A DNA stretch of 64,000 nt from Endobugula sp047636495 (GCA_047636495.1 JBLILH010000001.1:1-64000); one strand, 5' to 3'; positions 1 through 8,823 are shown, counted from the first letter of the stretch. Numbers and translations are program-made. Notes: generated by a model not told the origin, from the sequence alone.

Positions 1-2
1 TC

Positions 3-1223
3 ACCCAACAATATCGTGGTCGTGGTTCCAAAGCACATCACCCTGAAACGTTGCTGTGCCTGCTGATTTACGGTTATGCCACTGGTGTCTTCTCCAGCCG
101 TAAAATTGAACGAGCGAGCTATGACTCTATCGCCTTTCGCTATCTTGCCGCCAACACTCACCCCGATCACGACACCCTTGCCAGCTTTCGCCGCCGCTTT
201 CTACCACAATGTGAGGCTCTGTTTGTGCAGGTTCTGATGATTGCTCATGAAATGAAGTTGTTTAAAGTGGGCATTATTGCACTGGATGGCACCAAGCTCA
301 AAGCGAATGCCAGTAAGCACAAAGCACTCTCTTACCAACACTTGAAAAAAATTGAGGAGCAACTTAAGGCTGAAGTCAAAGCCTTAACCGCACAGGCAGA
401 GGCTGCCGATACAGCGCCCGTTAATGACGGCATGGACATTCCCGCAGAAATAGCGCGCCGCGAAGAGCGGCTGGTGGTAATGGCAATAGCGAAGAAAAAG
501 ATCGAAGCCCGCGCCCAAGAGCGCTTTGAGCGTGAACAGGTCGAATACCAAGAAAAAATCAATCGGCGTGAGGGGCAGCGCAAGACAGGGAAAAACCACG
601 AGGCAAGGAACCCGTGGCACCAACCCCTGAGCCAAAAGATAAGGATCAAGTCAATTTGACAGATGAGGAGTCGCGTATTATGTCGATTTCTGGTGGCGGT
701 TTTGAGCAGTGCTATAACACCCAATCCAGTGTAGACACCGAGACTATGCTAGTACTGGCTACCCATGTAAGCCAGGCTGCCAACGACAAAAAGGAAATTG
801 TTCCTGCCCTGAAGAAGATTGCCGAATTACCGGAAGAGTGGGGGCAGCCGATCATTTGCTGGGGGATACTGGTTTCTTCAGCGCCGCTAATGTAGCCGCT
901 TGCGAAAAGGCCGGTATCACGCCGTTGCTGGCAAGCAAGCGCGACTCACATAATCTATCGCCTGCTGAACGCTTTGCCCCGATACGCCCGCACCGGATAC
1001 CGATGACCCGGTAGAGCAGATGAAGCACCGGCTCACAACCAAGGCGGGGCGAGCGCTCTATGGTCTGAGAAAGCAAACCGTAGAACCCGTCTTTGGGATC
1101 ATCAAACAAGTGATGGGATTTAGACAATTCTCGATGCGTGGCGTGGAAAAAGCCGCGGGTGAATGGACGCTTGCCAGTCTTGCTTGGAATGTGAAGCGTA
1201 TGAACGTACTCAGAACAGTGTAA
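3..1223 (+). pseudogene. IS1182-family transposase, frameshifted and cut by the window edge
   Basis: Three reading frames each carry successive parts of one IS1182-type transposase (DUF772/DDE type). From base 3 the first frame reads QQYRGRGSKAHHPETLL and SIAFRYLAANTHPDHDTLASF; a second frame (about 614-860) gives DKDQVNLTDEESRIM and GGGFEQCYN; a third (about 863-980) gives GDTGFFSAANVAACEKAGI; the first frame resumes from about 993 with DDPVEQMKHRLTTKAGRALYG, GLRKQTVEPVFGIIKQVMGF and the terminal EWTLASLAWNVKRMNVL. At least three frameshifts (near 600, 860 and 985) make it inactive unless all are sequencing errors. The N terminus lies upstream of the window. The whole set of conserved blocks is still recognisable, so decay is recent. 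Confidence 0.9.
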
Positions 1224-1397
1224 AACTGCGTTAAAATGGTTATTCGCACAGTATTGCGTGCGGTAGCGACTCGTGGCAGGCGATTTTTTATCGGATGGAA
1301 TTGTCCTTGCGTTTAATATTGGCTACACGTAGAGCGCTTCGGCGTTAACACCCGAATAAATTAAAGGGATTGGAGCTTTTATACCTCAGTCCGACAG

Positions 1398-1616
1398 ACT
1401 GCTAGAGTAGATATTCTTCCATTTGGCGATAATGAGGCCAAACAGTTTGGGCAAGTGAGAGCAGAGCTTGAGGTCAAGGGTAAATTAATAGGTCCATATG
1501 ACATGATGATAGCGGGCCACGCGAGATCTCAAGGATTAATGCTAATAACCAACAATATTAGGGAGTTTAAAAAGGTTGAGGGATTACGTGTTGAAAACTG
1601 GGTGACTAAAAAGTAA
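1398..1616 (+). pseudogene. VapC-type PIN toxin, C-terminal remnant
   Basis: A frame ending at the TAA at 1614-1616 reads ARVDILPFGDNEAKQFGQV, RAELEVKGKLIGPYDMMIAG and HARSQGLMLITNNIREFKKV. This is the C-terminal half of a VapC toxin (PIN-domain RNase of type II toxin-antitoxin systems): the GPYDMMIAGHA block carries a catalytic aspartate and TNNIREF is the usual C-terminal motif. The N-terminal half with the first catalytic Asp is missing, the frame closes upstream at 1362-1364, and no VapB antitoxin is visible. It lies directly after the transposase remnant, so the insertion may have removed the rest. About 72 residues remain of the usual 130. Confidence 0.8.
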
Positions 1617-1666
1617 GGGGAATCCAGTGGGAATCGGCATCAATTCTTATGGTACCCGTTATCATT

Positions 1667-1708
1667 AAAACCAATGTCCGCTTTCGACTCAAAGCGGACA
1701 TTGGTTTT
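1667..1708. repeat. 18-bp perfect hairpin upstream of the secreted protein gene
   Basis: Arms 1667-1684 and 1691-1708 are perfect reverse complements around the 6-base loop CGACTC; the core is AATGTCCGCTTT / AAAGCGGACATT. It could be a terminator or the end of a cassette-like unit. A weaker copy of the same motif lies after the next gene (2682-2715). Confidence 0.8.
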
Positions 1709-1735
1709 TGGCAAAGTGTGTAAAGGTTGTCCATT

Positions 1736-2680
1736 ATGTTTAACATTGTTTGTAAAAGGCGTTGGTTTTTTGGTTTGTTTTTAGCAGCATTACTATTTAT
1801 TAGCACGGCCGTAAATGCTGGCAATCAGCTCTCTTGTGGCACCGGGGACACTGCCGAAGATAGCGATGGTGAAGACGAATTTCAGCAGCCAGGTACGAAT
1901 ATGACACCAGCGCCTCTAATTCAACCTAGTGCAAATATTGAAAGGATTGTACCCCTGCCTAATCGAAGGCTTGCCCCCAAACCCCACATGCAAAGATCGG
2001 CATCCCTGCCTAGAGGGCTTCATCTAAGCGGAACTGAACCTGTAAGGCTTGTTCGATGTGCTAGGTATTTTGTTGGCAACGACATCAGAGGTTCAGGTCT
2101 TACTCGGTATGCTTTCCCTCGCTTTCATCCCATCGCTCCTGGACAGCCTAATCCGCCCGGTCATAGTGGTGTCCAGCGTGAATTTAGTATCCCAGGCATT
2201 GAGGGTATCATTACTCCAGATGGCGTGCTTCCTTTCCTTATCCGTTCCAGAGCTGGCGTTGGCGGTACCGAACTATTTAACAGCATGGTGAATTTTTTCA
2301 ACCCAGACCCAGCAAATCGCCTTATAGTCACTATTCAAGGTGTCTGGGACAGTGGAAATTCTTGGTACGCCGATAACTTTGTCAGTTATCGGCACTACAT
2401 AAATCGGGGTCTGTCCCCAGTAGAGGCAGCAGCGAATACCTTTACGGGTAGGATGGCACTTCGTTCAGGATATACCGACGTACGCATTGTCGAGGATTAC
2501 GGGAATCTGATTCGTGTGGATTTCAGGTGGTTGGGCATGTCCCTTTATAGAATCGGAGTCCCTTCACCGAACAATTTACCGATCGAGTATTTTGGTACGG
2601 ATCCTGATGATGATCCTGGGTTAGGTCGGGGTTTTGGCGGCCTTGAGGATGATGATGGCGATGGCGGCATTTTATTTTAA
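1736..2680 (+). CDS. Secreted protein of unknown function
   Basis: I do not recognise this 314-residue protein. The ATG at 1736 has AAAGG 9 bases upstream. A clear Sec signal peptide comes first: CKRRW, a hydrophobic run (FFGLFLAALLFISTA), then a probable cut after VNA near residue 28. The mature part starts acidic, continues Pro/Arg-rich to about residue 90, has a folded-looking central and C-terminal region (about 100-280, with motifs such as NRLIVTIQGVWDSGNSWYAD and GLSPVEAAANTFTGRMALR) and ends in an Asp/Gly-rich tail. No membrane anchor or lipobox follows the signal peptide. Hairpins of related sequence flank the gene, and mobile-element debris lies on both sides, so it is probably accessory. 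Export is well supported; function is unknown. Confidence 0.75.
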   Translation: MFNIVCKRRWFFGLFLAALLFISTAVNAGNQLSCGTGDTAEDSDGEDEFQQPGTNMTPAPLIQPSANIERIVPLPNRRLAPKPHMQRSASLPRGLHLSGTEPVRLVRCARYFVGNDIRGSGLTRYAFPRFHPIAPGQPNPPGHSGVQREFSIPGIEGIITPDGVLPFLIRSRAGVGGTELFNSMVNFFNPDPANRLIVTIQGVWDSGNSWYADNFVSYRHYINRGLSPVEAAANTFTGRMALRSGYTDVRIVEDYGNLIRVDFRWLGMSLYRIGVPSPNNLPIEYFGTDPDDDPGLGRGFGGLEDDDGDGGILF

Positions 2681-2681
2681 A

Positions 2682-2715
2682 TCAACGTCCGCTTTTGGCT
2701 GAAAGTAGACGTTGA
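2682..2715. repeat. Imperfect hairpin related to the one at 1667
   Basis: Arms 2682-2695 and 2702-2715 pair at 12 of 14 positions around TGGCTG and share the CGTCCGCTTT core with the hairpin at 1667-1708. It begins just after the stop codon of the secreted protein gene, so it may act as its terminator. Confidence 0.65.
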
Positions 2716-2814
2716 GGGAAAGTTTTATACGGAATCTGTCTAAGCTGGTTTATTATCGATTCTGTCTAATGAGCTGCCCAAATAAATTGAAGTTTTCTCA
2801 CTAAGAGAAGAGAA

Positions 2815-3276
2815 ATGACAACGGATTACAATGATGTACTAGAAGATCTGCAAAGTGAGAATAATGATCTTGAAGCTACGCCAGCTGAATGCCCAGTCAT
2901 TACTTACCCCGCTGGCTTTACATTGTAAGGACTGTTTTCTAGATTCAAAAAAGGGGCAATGACGGTCCTGGTTTTCAGCGAAATCACGTATGAAATTTCA
3001 AACAGGCAAGCAGATTAATCGAATCATTTTTACTTGGACTTCCTGTTCGTGCAATATTTTTGTTCACTGATGATGCTAAAAATGAACAGTTGGTAATTGA
3101 CGGACAATAACGTTTGATGACTGTAGTTTATTTTTTAGATGGTTATTTTTGCGAACCTGATTCAAGTGGCAGAAGAAAGTATTTAAGCTGACAGGTCTTA
3201 ATGAAAAAAGCCCATATTACAATAAAACGTATGCTGACCTTGAAGAATCAAATCAAGCCGCTTTTAATAATCAATA
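2815..3276 (+). pseudogene. DUF262 (GmrSD/ParB-fold nuclease-like) gene, heavily decayed
   Basis: A short intact start (ATG 2815, 37 codons, MTTDYNDVLEDLQ to CPVITYPAGFTL) runs into a TAA where relatives continue. Beyond it, other frames give LFSRFKKGAMTV, then LLGLPVRAIFLFTDDAKNEQ, LVIDGQ*RLMTVVYFLDGYF, EPDSSGRRK and KLTGLNEKSPYYNKTYADL. These match the N-terminal DUF262 domain, whose hallmark is DGQQR; here the second Q codon has become TAA. With that nonsense change plus several frameshifts the gene is dead. DUF262 proteins include the GmrSD type IV restriction enzymes that attack modified phage DNA, so this was probably a defence gene. The end coordinate is approximate; no C-terminal domain is recognisable. 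Confidence 0.8.
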
Positions 3277-3306
3277 ATCAATACTCATTACGCTATTCTT
3301 ATTCAT

Positions 3307-3385
3307 GATGGACACCTCGCTTGTTATTGATTGTTTACACTTCTCAATATGGCACATTGTGATGCCGTATGGCGAGGTGTCCATC
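3307..3385. repeat. 14-bp inverted repeat with a 51-bp spacer
   Basis: GATGGACACCTCGC at 3307-3320 is perfectly inverted at 3372-3385. It lies between the DUF262 remnant and the response regulator gene. It could be the end of a lost mobile element or a long-loop terminator for the gene that ends at 3464. Confidence 0.7.
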
Positions 3386-3463
3386 TCATCTGTAGTGTTT
3401 TTAAGAGTAAATTGATACCGACTAACAAGGAGCATCCTCGGTAAATTAATGTTTTTGTATTGA

Positions 3464-4402
3464 TTATTTTTTTTGAGAAAAATCCTGTGAAATGACATTG
3501 CTATTGGGTACTAGCGCACAGTAGTAATTTCGTTCTCGTCCTATAATCGTCGTTGCCCTGAAAAAGGGGTTGCTGCCGTTATGTGTTTCTGGCGTATAGA
3601 ATCCATCATGGCTATTAAAAAATGGTAGATATTGTCGGGTAAGTAATTTATCTATCCAGTGAGAAGGACCCTCTTCTTCCCTTATTATTTCAAGATGGTT
3701 ATCGATATCGTTATCATCAGCTACCATTAATAGGGTGTCTGCGCTGGGTGAATGCAAGATAAACCGTGAGGTTTCAGGCTTAAAATAATACTCTTTAACG
3801 CCTAGCGATATACAGGTATCGTCAAAAAAGTTAGCAAGCCCGCTATCAAGAAAAAAGGGGGCTTCTTTTTGTATAAATGACATCATAAGTGATTGTAAGC
3901 TTTCACGAAAGTAGGCCTTTTGCATTTGTGTAACACCCCGCTGTACATCAGCTAATAAATCATCACTATTTTTATCAATATAATAATCAATAATATTATT
4001 ATTAAATGCGGTGACTACTTCTTTTGATGAAGCACAGCCTGTTAATAGTATTTTACGTACCACAGGACTTTTTAATCGGGCACAAAACTTAATGCCATTG
4101 ATAACGGGCATATCATAATCAACCACCACCACTGAAAGTTCACTTTTTTTAGATGGATCAGATTGTTTGTTGCTAATATAGGAAAAAATATTTTCCTGCC
4201 AGCGCTGATCTTTGATCGATAATGTTGAGAGATGCCTATAAGACTGATTGTTGACATAACGTAGTGCTTCAATAGGGTCTATAAACGTTTTGCAGACAAA
4301 TTCATGTGACAAAGATGATGATAATGCCTCTAGAAATATTTCATCATCGTCAATTAATACGATGTCAGTGGGATAATAATAAGGCGATAATTCAGCTTTC
4401 AT
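3464..4402 (-). CDS. Stand-alone response regulator with unclassified C-terminal region
   Basis: The N terminus is a receiver (REC) domain: the acidic pair is in DIVLIDDDEIFLEAL, the phospho-acceptor Asp is in VVVVDYDMPVING, the conserved Thr in KILLTG and a Lys near IDYYIDKNSDDL. About 35 extra residues sit between the acidic pocket and the phospho-acceptor strand. The remaining 150 or so residues match no output domain I know: no helix-turn-helix, GGDEF, EAL or HD-GYP motif. Start: ATG at 4402 (312 residues); an upstream in-frame ATG at 4429 would add nine residues. No sensor kinase is next to it. It probably relays phosphate signals by protein contact, but that is inference. Confidence 0.75.
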   Translation of the reverse strand: MKAELSPYYYPTDIVLIDDDEIFLEALSSSLSHEFVCKTFIDPIEALRYVNNQSYRHLSTLSIKDQRWQENIFSYISNKQSDPSKKSELSVVVVDYDMPVINGIKFCARLKSPVVRKILLTGCASSKEVVTAFNNNIIDYYIDKNSDDLLADVQRGVTQMQKAYFRESLQSLMMSFIQKEAPFFLDSGLANFFDDTCISLGVKEYYFKPETSRFILHSPSADTLLMVADDNDIDNHLEIIREEEGPSHWIDKLLTRQYLPFFNSHDGFYTPETHNGSNPFFRATTIIGRERNYYCALVPNSNVISQDFSQKK

Positions 4403-4429
4403 ACAATAATACCCATAACAACTGTTCAT

Positions 4430-4912
4430 TAAATGAGAGCGACGTTTATAATGACGCTAGTCTCATTATCATCTCTACATGGTCACATCAATATTTCTAT
4501 TTCTATTACTATTACTATAGCAGTATTGACTGAATGATCCATGTATTTGGTTCGACAGTGTTGTGTCGGCGAAATGTTTCGCGCAATATGTAATAGTGCT
4601 CTTTTTGATTCGATCAGGAGACGAGGGTTGATTCTACAATATTGCTCCATAGATGTCGGCGGCTAAATAGATCGCCAAAACGAATGTAAATGTTTTCATT
4701 AACAGTCGCACAAACGTTGCCGACTATTGATGCGATGTCTTTTTTTGGCAATAGGGCGGGAAATCACCTCTATATTCCGCTAGTGTGTTATTTGAATATA
4801 AATGAACGATGCTAAGATTTTTTGCATATGACACGGTATTTAAAAAGCTATAAAATGAGGGTTTTGTTCAAATAAAATCACTGATTATTATTTAGATAAT
4901 AAACGAATAACA
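4430..4912. other. Intergenic, no gene seen
   Basis: About 480 AT-rich bases separate the start of the response regulator gene and the end of the MFS gene. I see no coding frame with family resemblance and no strong hairpin. It should hold the response regulator promoter. Confidence 0.5.
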
Positions 4913-6196
4913 CTAATGGTTGGTTGTTGCAAAACGCCCAACTGCTCTTTCTTGTATTGGCCAATGAATAGCGGCGGATAAAAAACTTAATAAAATACAC
5001 AGTACCCAAACAATGTCATAATTATTGGCACCGCCAGTAGATTGAATGCCGAGGTATTGCCCGCAAAATTGTGTGATGACTTGGAATTGATCAGAGGCTT
5101 CATAGAAAAACCCACCTAAGAAAACCCCGAAAAAGCTACCCAGCTGATGAGATAAAAAAACGACACCATATAATAACGCCATATACCGTGTGCCAAACAT
5201 CACCACGACTAAACCAGAGGTAGGGGGAACGGTGGCCAACCATAAAAACCCCATCACCATACTAAAAACAATGGCGCTGGGTAATGAAATGGGTAACACT
5301 AAAAATATAAAGATAGCGATGCCGCGTAAGATATAAATACCGCACAGCATATTACGTTTGATCGCCGCCCTTGACCACATGCCCGCACAGTAAGCCCCGA
5401 CCACATTAAAAATGCCGATAATCGCAAGACACCATGCACCAATAGAGGTATCAAAACCCAAGTCAGATAAGTAAGGTGGAAAGTGTACGGTAATAAAGGC
5501 GAGCTGAAACCCACAAACAAAAAATCCAGCTAGTAATAAGTTATATGATGTGCAAGCGAAGGCTTCTTGTAGTGCTTGAAAAATACTTTGGTCAATAGTG
5601 TTTTTTTTAACTTCGCTGCCGCCCGAGTAGGGCGCAAGAGGGATTGCCAGCACCATCATTAATAGCGATACGATAGATAAAATATGCAGCGCTGATATCC
5701 AGCCAGTACCATCAATCAGTACTTGCGATAATGGCACGATAAGAAATTGACCCAGTGAACCTGCAGCCGTGGCTAGGCCTAGCGCCCATTGCCGATATTC
5801 TAGTGGTACTGCTCTGACCATTGCCGGCATCACAATGCCAAAAGACGTGCCGGCAATGCCTGCGCCTACTAACATTCCAGCAGTGCCGTTGAGTAACCAT
5901 GGGCTGTCGGCCGACGGCGTTAAGAATAGTCCGGCCGCATAAATCAGTGTTGCACCAACGACCACTCTCACATTACCAAACCTGTCGGCTAGGCCACCAG
6001 CGAAAACGGCAACCACTCCCCACGTAAGATTCTGTATTGCCAGTGACATGGCAATAATATCTCGCCCCCAGCCATAGGCTTCGGAAATAGGTTTAACAAA
6101 CATACCGAATGATGCACGCAAACCAAACGACAGTAATAATAAGCAGCAGGCCGCAATAAGAATAAATTGTGTGGCGGGTGCTAGTCTTTTAAACAT
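4913..6196 (-). CDS. MFS transporter, 12 TM
   Basis: A 427-residue major facilitator superfamily permease with twelve hydrophobic segments. The loop 2-3 signature appears as GGLADRFGNVRVVVG, and SFGLRASFGMFVKPISEAYGW in the first helix and loop resembles the monocarboxylate/oxalate:formate-type MFS group. The ATG at 6196 overlaps the end of the upstream regulator gene by 8 bases, so the two are translationally coupled and the regulator probably controls this transporter. The substrate cannot be read from sequence; a small carboxylate is a guess from the subfamily. Confidence 0.85.
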   Translation of the reverse strand: MFKRLAPATQFILIAACCLLLLSFGLRASFGMFVKPISEAYGWGRDIIAMSLAIQNLTWGVVAVFAGGLADRFGNVRVVVGATLIYAAGLFLTPSADSPWLLNGTAGMLVGAGIAGTSFGIVMPAMVRAVPLEYRQWALGLATAAGSLGQFLIVPLSQVLIDGTGWISALHILSIVSLLMMVLAIPLAPYSGGSEVKKNTIDQSIFQALQEAFACTSYNLLLAGFFVCGFQLAFITVHFPPYLSDLGFDTSIGAWCLAIIGIFNVVGAYCAGMWSRAAIKRNMLCGIYILRGIAIFIFLVLPISLPSAIVFSMVMGFLWLATVPPTSGLVVVMFGTRYMALLYGVVFLSHQLGSFFGVFLGGFFYEASDQFQVITQFCGQYLGIQSTGGANNYDIVWVLCILLSFLSAAIHWPIQERAVGRFATTNH

Positions 6197-7265
6197 CGGT
6201 TTTTCCCCTGTTGGAAGAGGCCGTTTGTGTAAAGCAGGAGTGATTAGATGTGGAGGCTACAGAAAAATGCTGGCGATACAGGCTTGGATTAGTGTTGAAA
6301 TACTGCATAAATAATCGACGCATATTTTCGCTATCACCTAAGCCAATCTCATCGGCAATCTGAGCAAGGGTCAGCGATGAAGACGTCAGTAATGATCTTG
6401 CCGCATCCAGCCGCGCGGCAGTAATAAATTCACCGGCAGTTTTCCCCGAGTCACGTTTAAATAAACGTGAAAGGTGCCGAGGGCTCATATTAGCTTGCTC
6501 GGCAATACGCTCCAAGGTAAGTGGCTCGTGTAAATGCGCAAGTATCCATTCTTGCGTGGCATAAATACGCGATGGTTGTGGCGCTTGCATATCGAGTAAT
6601 GGGCTATATTGAGACTGCCCACCTGAGCGCCTAAAAAACACCACCATTTGTTTTGCCACTGATAAGGCGAGAGCTTGTCCCCAGTCTTCTTCCACTAGCG
6701 CTAATGCTAAATCAATACCCGATGTGACACCTGCGGAGCTATAAATACCCCCATCTTTAATGAAGATGGAATTTTCTTCGACCTTAATGTTGGGATAGTG
6801 CTGCCGCAGTGTGTCGGCGTATTGCCAATGAGTGGTGACAATGCAGTGATTCAATAGCCCCGCTTCGGCCAAAATAAATGCGCCGGTACAGGTCGAGGCC
6901 AAACGCCGTGTGTTGCTTGCAATACGCGTTAACCAATTTGTAACATCGGTATTTTTTGCCGTTAAGAAGGCTCCTTGTCCACCCGGTATGATTAAGGTAT
7001 CGGCTTGTGGCATGCTGGAGAAGTCATAGTGAGCGATAGCTTGTAAGCCACCCGTCAACGCGACAGGTTTACTCTCTGCTGCAACGGTTTCAACCATGTA
7101 AGCGCGAGGTGTAATGCCGTCTACAACGGTATGTTCAATACGTTTTGATTCTATTAGCAATCGATTAGCAGTATCGAATACCTGTAGTGGCCCGCTAATG
7201 TCAACGCTGTTGGCACCTGTGTAAATAAAACCAATAATATGTCGAGTATGGCTATCAGTTTGCAT
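6189..7265 (-). CDS. GlxA-family transcriptional regulator (DJ-1/PfpI + AraC HTH)
   Basis: Residues 10-200 form a DJ-1/PfpI-like domain (HIIGFIYTGANSVDISGPLQ at the start; ASTCTGAFILAEAG carries the nucleophile-elbow Cys). The last hundred residues form an AraC-type double helix-turn-helix (LTLERIAEQANMSPRHLSRL and LTLAQIADEIGLGDSENMRR). This pairing defines GlxA-like regulators, in which the DJ-1 domain is thought to sense a ligand. ATG 7265 is preferred; GTG 7271 is two codons earlier. The start overlaps the upstream DUF1272 gene and the end overlaps the MFS gene, giving a three-gene operon. Effector unknown. Confidence 0.9.
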   Translation of the reverse strand: MQTDSHTRHIIGFIYTGANSVDISGPLQVFDTANRLLIESKRIEHTVVDGITPRAYMVETVAAESKPVALTGGLQAIAHYDFSSMPQADTLIIPGGQGAFLTAKNTDVTNWLTRIASNTRRLASTCTGAFILAEAGLLNHCIVTTHWQYADTLRQHYPNIKVEENSIFIKDGGIYSSAGVTSGIDLALALVEEDWGQALALSVAKQMVVFFRRSGGQSQYSPLLDMQAPQPSRIYATQEWILAHLHEPLTLERIAEQANMSPRHLSRLFKRDSGKTAGEFITAARLDAARSLLTSSSLTLAQIADEIGLGDSENMRRLFMQYFNTNPSLYRQHFSVASTSNHSCFTQTASSNRGKTDV

Positions 7266-7500
7266 CAGCACAGCCCTTGGTTTTTATAATACGGGTTATG
7301 GAGGATGGATGTTTGAGGAGGTGTGCTGCAGGTCTGATAGGGCGTTGCACCAAATTGCCGCCGCAATTTGGGCATAGGTAGTGTAACTTTTCTGAGCAGT
7401 CAGTGCAGAAGGTGCACTCGAAAGTACAGATCAGTGCTTGTTCAGATAACGCCGATAAATTTGTATCGCAGCATTCGCAGTTGGGTCGTAGCGCTAGCAT
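7255..7500 (-). CDS. DUF1272 cysteine-rich small protein
   Basis: An 81-residue protein matching DUF1272: LALRPNCECCDTNLSALSEQ, then CTFECTFCTDC and LCPNCGGNLVQRPIRPA. The ordered cysteine pairs strongly suggest one or two zinc sites. AGAAGGA lies upstream of the ATG at 7500. It is the first gene of the operon with the GlxA-type regulator and MFS transporter. No function is known for the family. Confidence 0.9.
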   Translation of the reverse strand: MLALRPNCECCDTNLSALSEQALICTFECTFCTDCSEKLHYLCPNCGGNLVQRPIRPAAHLLKHPSSITRIIKTKGCADAN

Positions 7501-7700
7501 CGAGAATTCCTTCTATTGATGTGTTTTCTATCGATTGTTATAGAGATGACATCATTGTGTCATCGGAATGAAATGTCATCAATGACAATAACCCCGCAAA
7601 TATGGACATCGTTGTTGTTGGCTATCTTGTGTTGTGGCACCTAAATGTATATTCGAACATTACTGAGTCCATTTTTATTAAAACTAGGCTGTGCACTTGT

Positions 7701-7734
7701 AAAATCTATATCAAAAAGTTTTGATATAGATTTT
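7701..7734. promoter_or_regulatory. Perfect 16-bp palindrome, candidate operator of the SAM-cycle regulator
   Basis: Arms 7701-7716 (AAAATCTATATCAAAA) and 7719-7734 are perfect reverse complements around AG. It ends 35 bases before the start of the ArsR-methyltransferase gene, the position expected of an autoregulatory ArsR-family operator. No T-run follows, so a terminator is unlikely. No second copy of this quality lies before metK, ahcY or metF. Confidence 0.75.
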
Positions 7735-7769
7735 TATAGCTGCTAGTATGCGCGTCTACTAATACGGTA

Positions 7770-8747
7770 ATGACAGCAGTAATGAATACAGCACCGTCTA
7801 ATTTTGTTGATATAGCGGCTTTTAACAAAGCGGCAGGAGACCCCTTACGATTGGCAATACTGCGGGTGTTGGCTCAGGATGCTTATGGAGTGTCGGAATT
7901 ATCTGATATTTTTCAGTATAAGCAATCAGGTATGAGTCATCATTTAAAGGTGCTGTCAGAAGCCGGTTTAGTGACGAAGCGTCGAGAAGGGAATTCAATT
8001 TTTTATAGTCGTGCCTTGTTAGGCTCAAGGCAAAAACTCGCGGTACTACAGCAACAGCTGTACAGCACCGTTGACATGGTCGTCATATCCGATGAAGTAC
8101 GAGTGCGTTTGCAGCGCGTACAGCAAGAACGAGTAGAGGCTTCACAGCAGTTTTTTGTGCAGCAAGCGGAAAAATTTAAAGCGCAACAAGACTTAATCGC
8201 TGAATATCCAGTTTATGGCGAAGCAGTAAAGGATTTGTTGCGTAATAGTGGTGTGGTCGTAAATGATTTAGCCGTAGAGATCGGGCCTGGTGCGGGTGAG
8301 TTTTTACCCATACTGGCGCATCAATTTCAGCGAGTGATTGCACTAGATAATGCACCTACCATGTTAGAAAAAGCGCAACAGCATTGTGAAAAGCTAGGTG
8401 TAAACAATGTTGATTTTATCGGTGGAAATACTCGTCAACTAGTGAGTCAGCAAGTAGCGGCTGATTGTGTGGTGATGAATATGGTATTGCATCACACCTC
8501 ATCACCTGCTGATATTTTTATTGATGTGGCTAAGAGCTTGCGTACAGAAGGTGTATTTATTGTAGCTGATCTTTGCCGCCATGATCAGGATTGGGCTAAA
8601 ACAGCGTGTGGTGATGTATGGTTAGGTTTTAATCCTGATGAACTAACGTGGTGGGCACATTCAGCAGGTTTAGTAAGGCAGCGAAGTAATTATTTAGCGT
8701 TGCGCAATGGGTTTCAAATCCAGCTGCAGCAATTTATTAAAACGTAG
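7770..8747 (+). CDS. ArsR-family regulator fused to a SAM-dependent methyltransferase (SahR-like)
   Basis: Residues 15-85 form an ArsR winged helix (AAGDPLRLAILRVL; YKQSGMSHHLKVLSEAGLV; wing RREGNSIFY). Residues 145-260 form a class I methyltransferase fold with motif I EIGPGAGEF at 170-178 and the acidic residue in IALDNAPTMLEKA. This architecture beside metK and ahcY is known for SahR-type regulators that respond to S-adenosylhomocysteine; here the methyltransferase domain would be the SAM/SAH sensor. The metal-binding cysteines of classical ArsR are absent. It heads the metK-ahcY-metF cluster, 76 bases before metK, with a palindrome just upstream. That it is specifically a SahR equivalent is inferred from context. 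Confidence 0.85.
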   Translation: MTAVMNTAPSNFVDIAAFNKAAGDPLRLAILRVLAQDAYGVSELSDIFQYKQSGMSHHLKVLSEAGLVTKRREGNSIFYSRALLGSRQKLAVLQQQLYSTVDMVVISDEVRVRLQRVQQERVEASQQFFVQQAEKFKAQQDLIAEYPVYGEAVKDLLRNSGVVVNDLAVEIGPGAGEFLPILAHQFQRVIALDNAPTMLEKAQQHCEKLGVNNVDFIGGNTRQLVSQQVAADCVVMNMVLHHTSSPADIFIDVAKSLRTEGVFIVADLCRHDQDWAKTACGDVWLGFNPDELTWWAHSAGLVRQRSNYLALRNGFQIQLQQFIKT

Positions 8748-8823
8748 AGCAGCTGTTGATACTTTATGTCGATGGTTCATATCTACACTTATGTAAGTTT
8801 TATATCCATAAAGAGGAAAAACA

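Noticed and set aside
1667..2715. Hairpins flanking the secreted protein as integron attC sites
   Set aside because: Core sites of the GTTRRRY / RYYYAAC type are not present at the expected ends, and no integrase is in the window.
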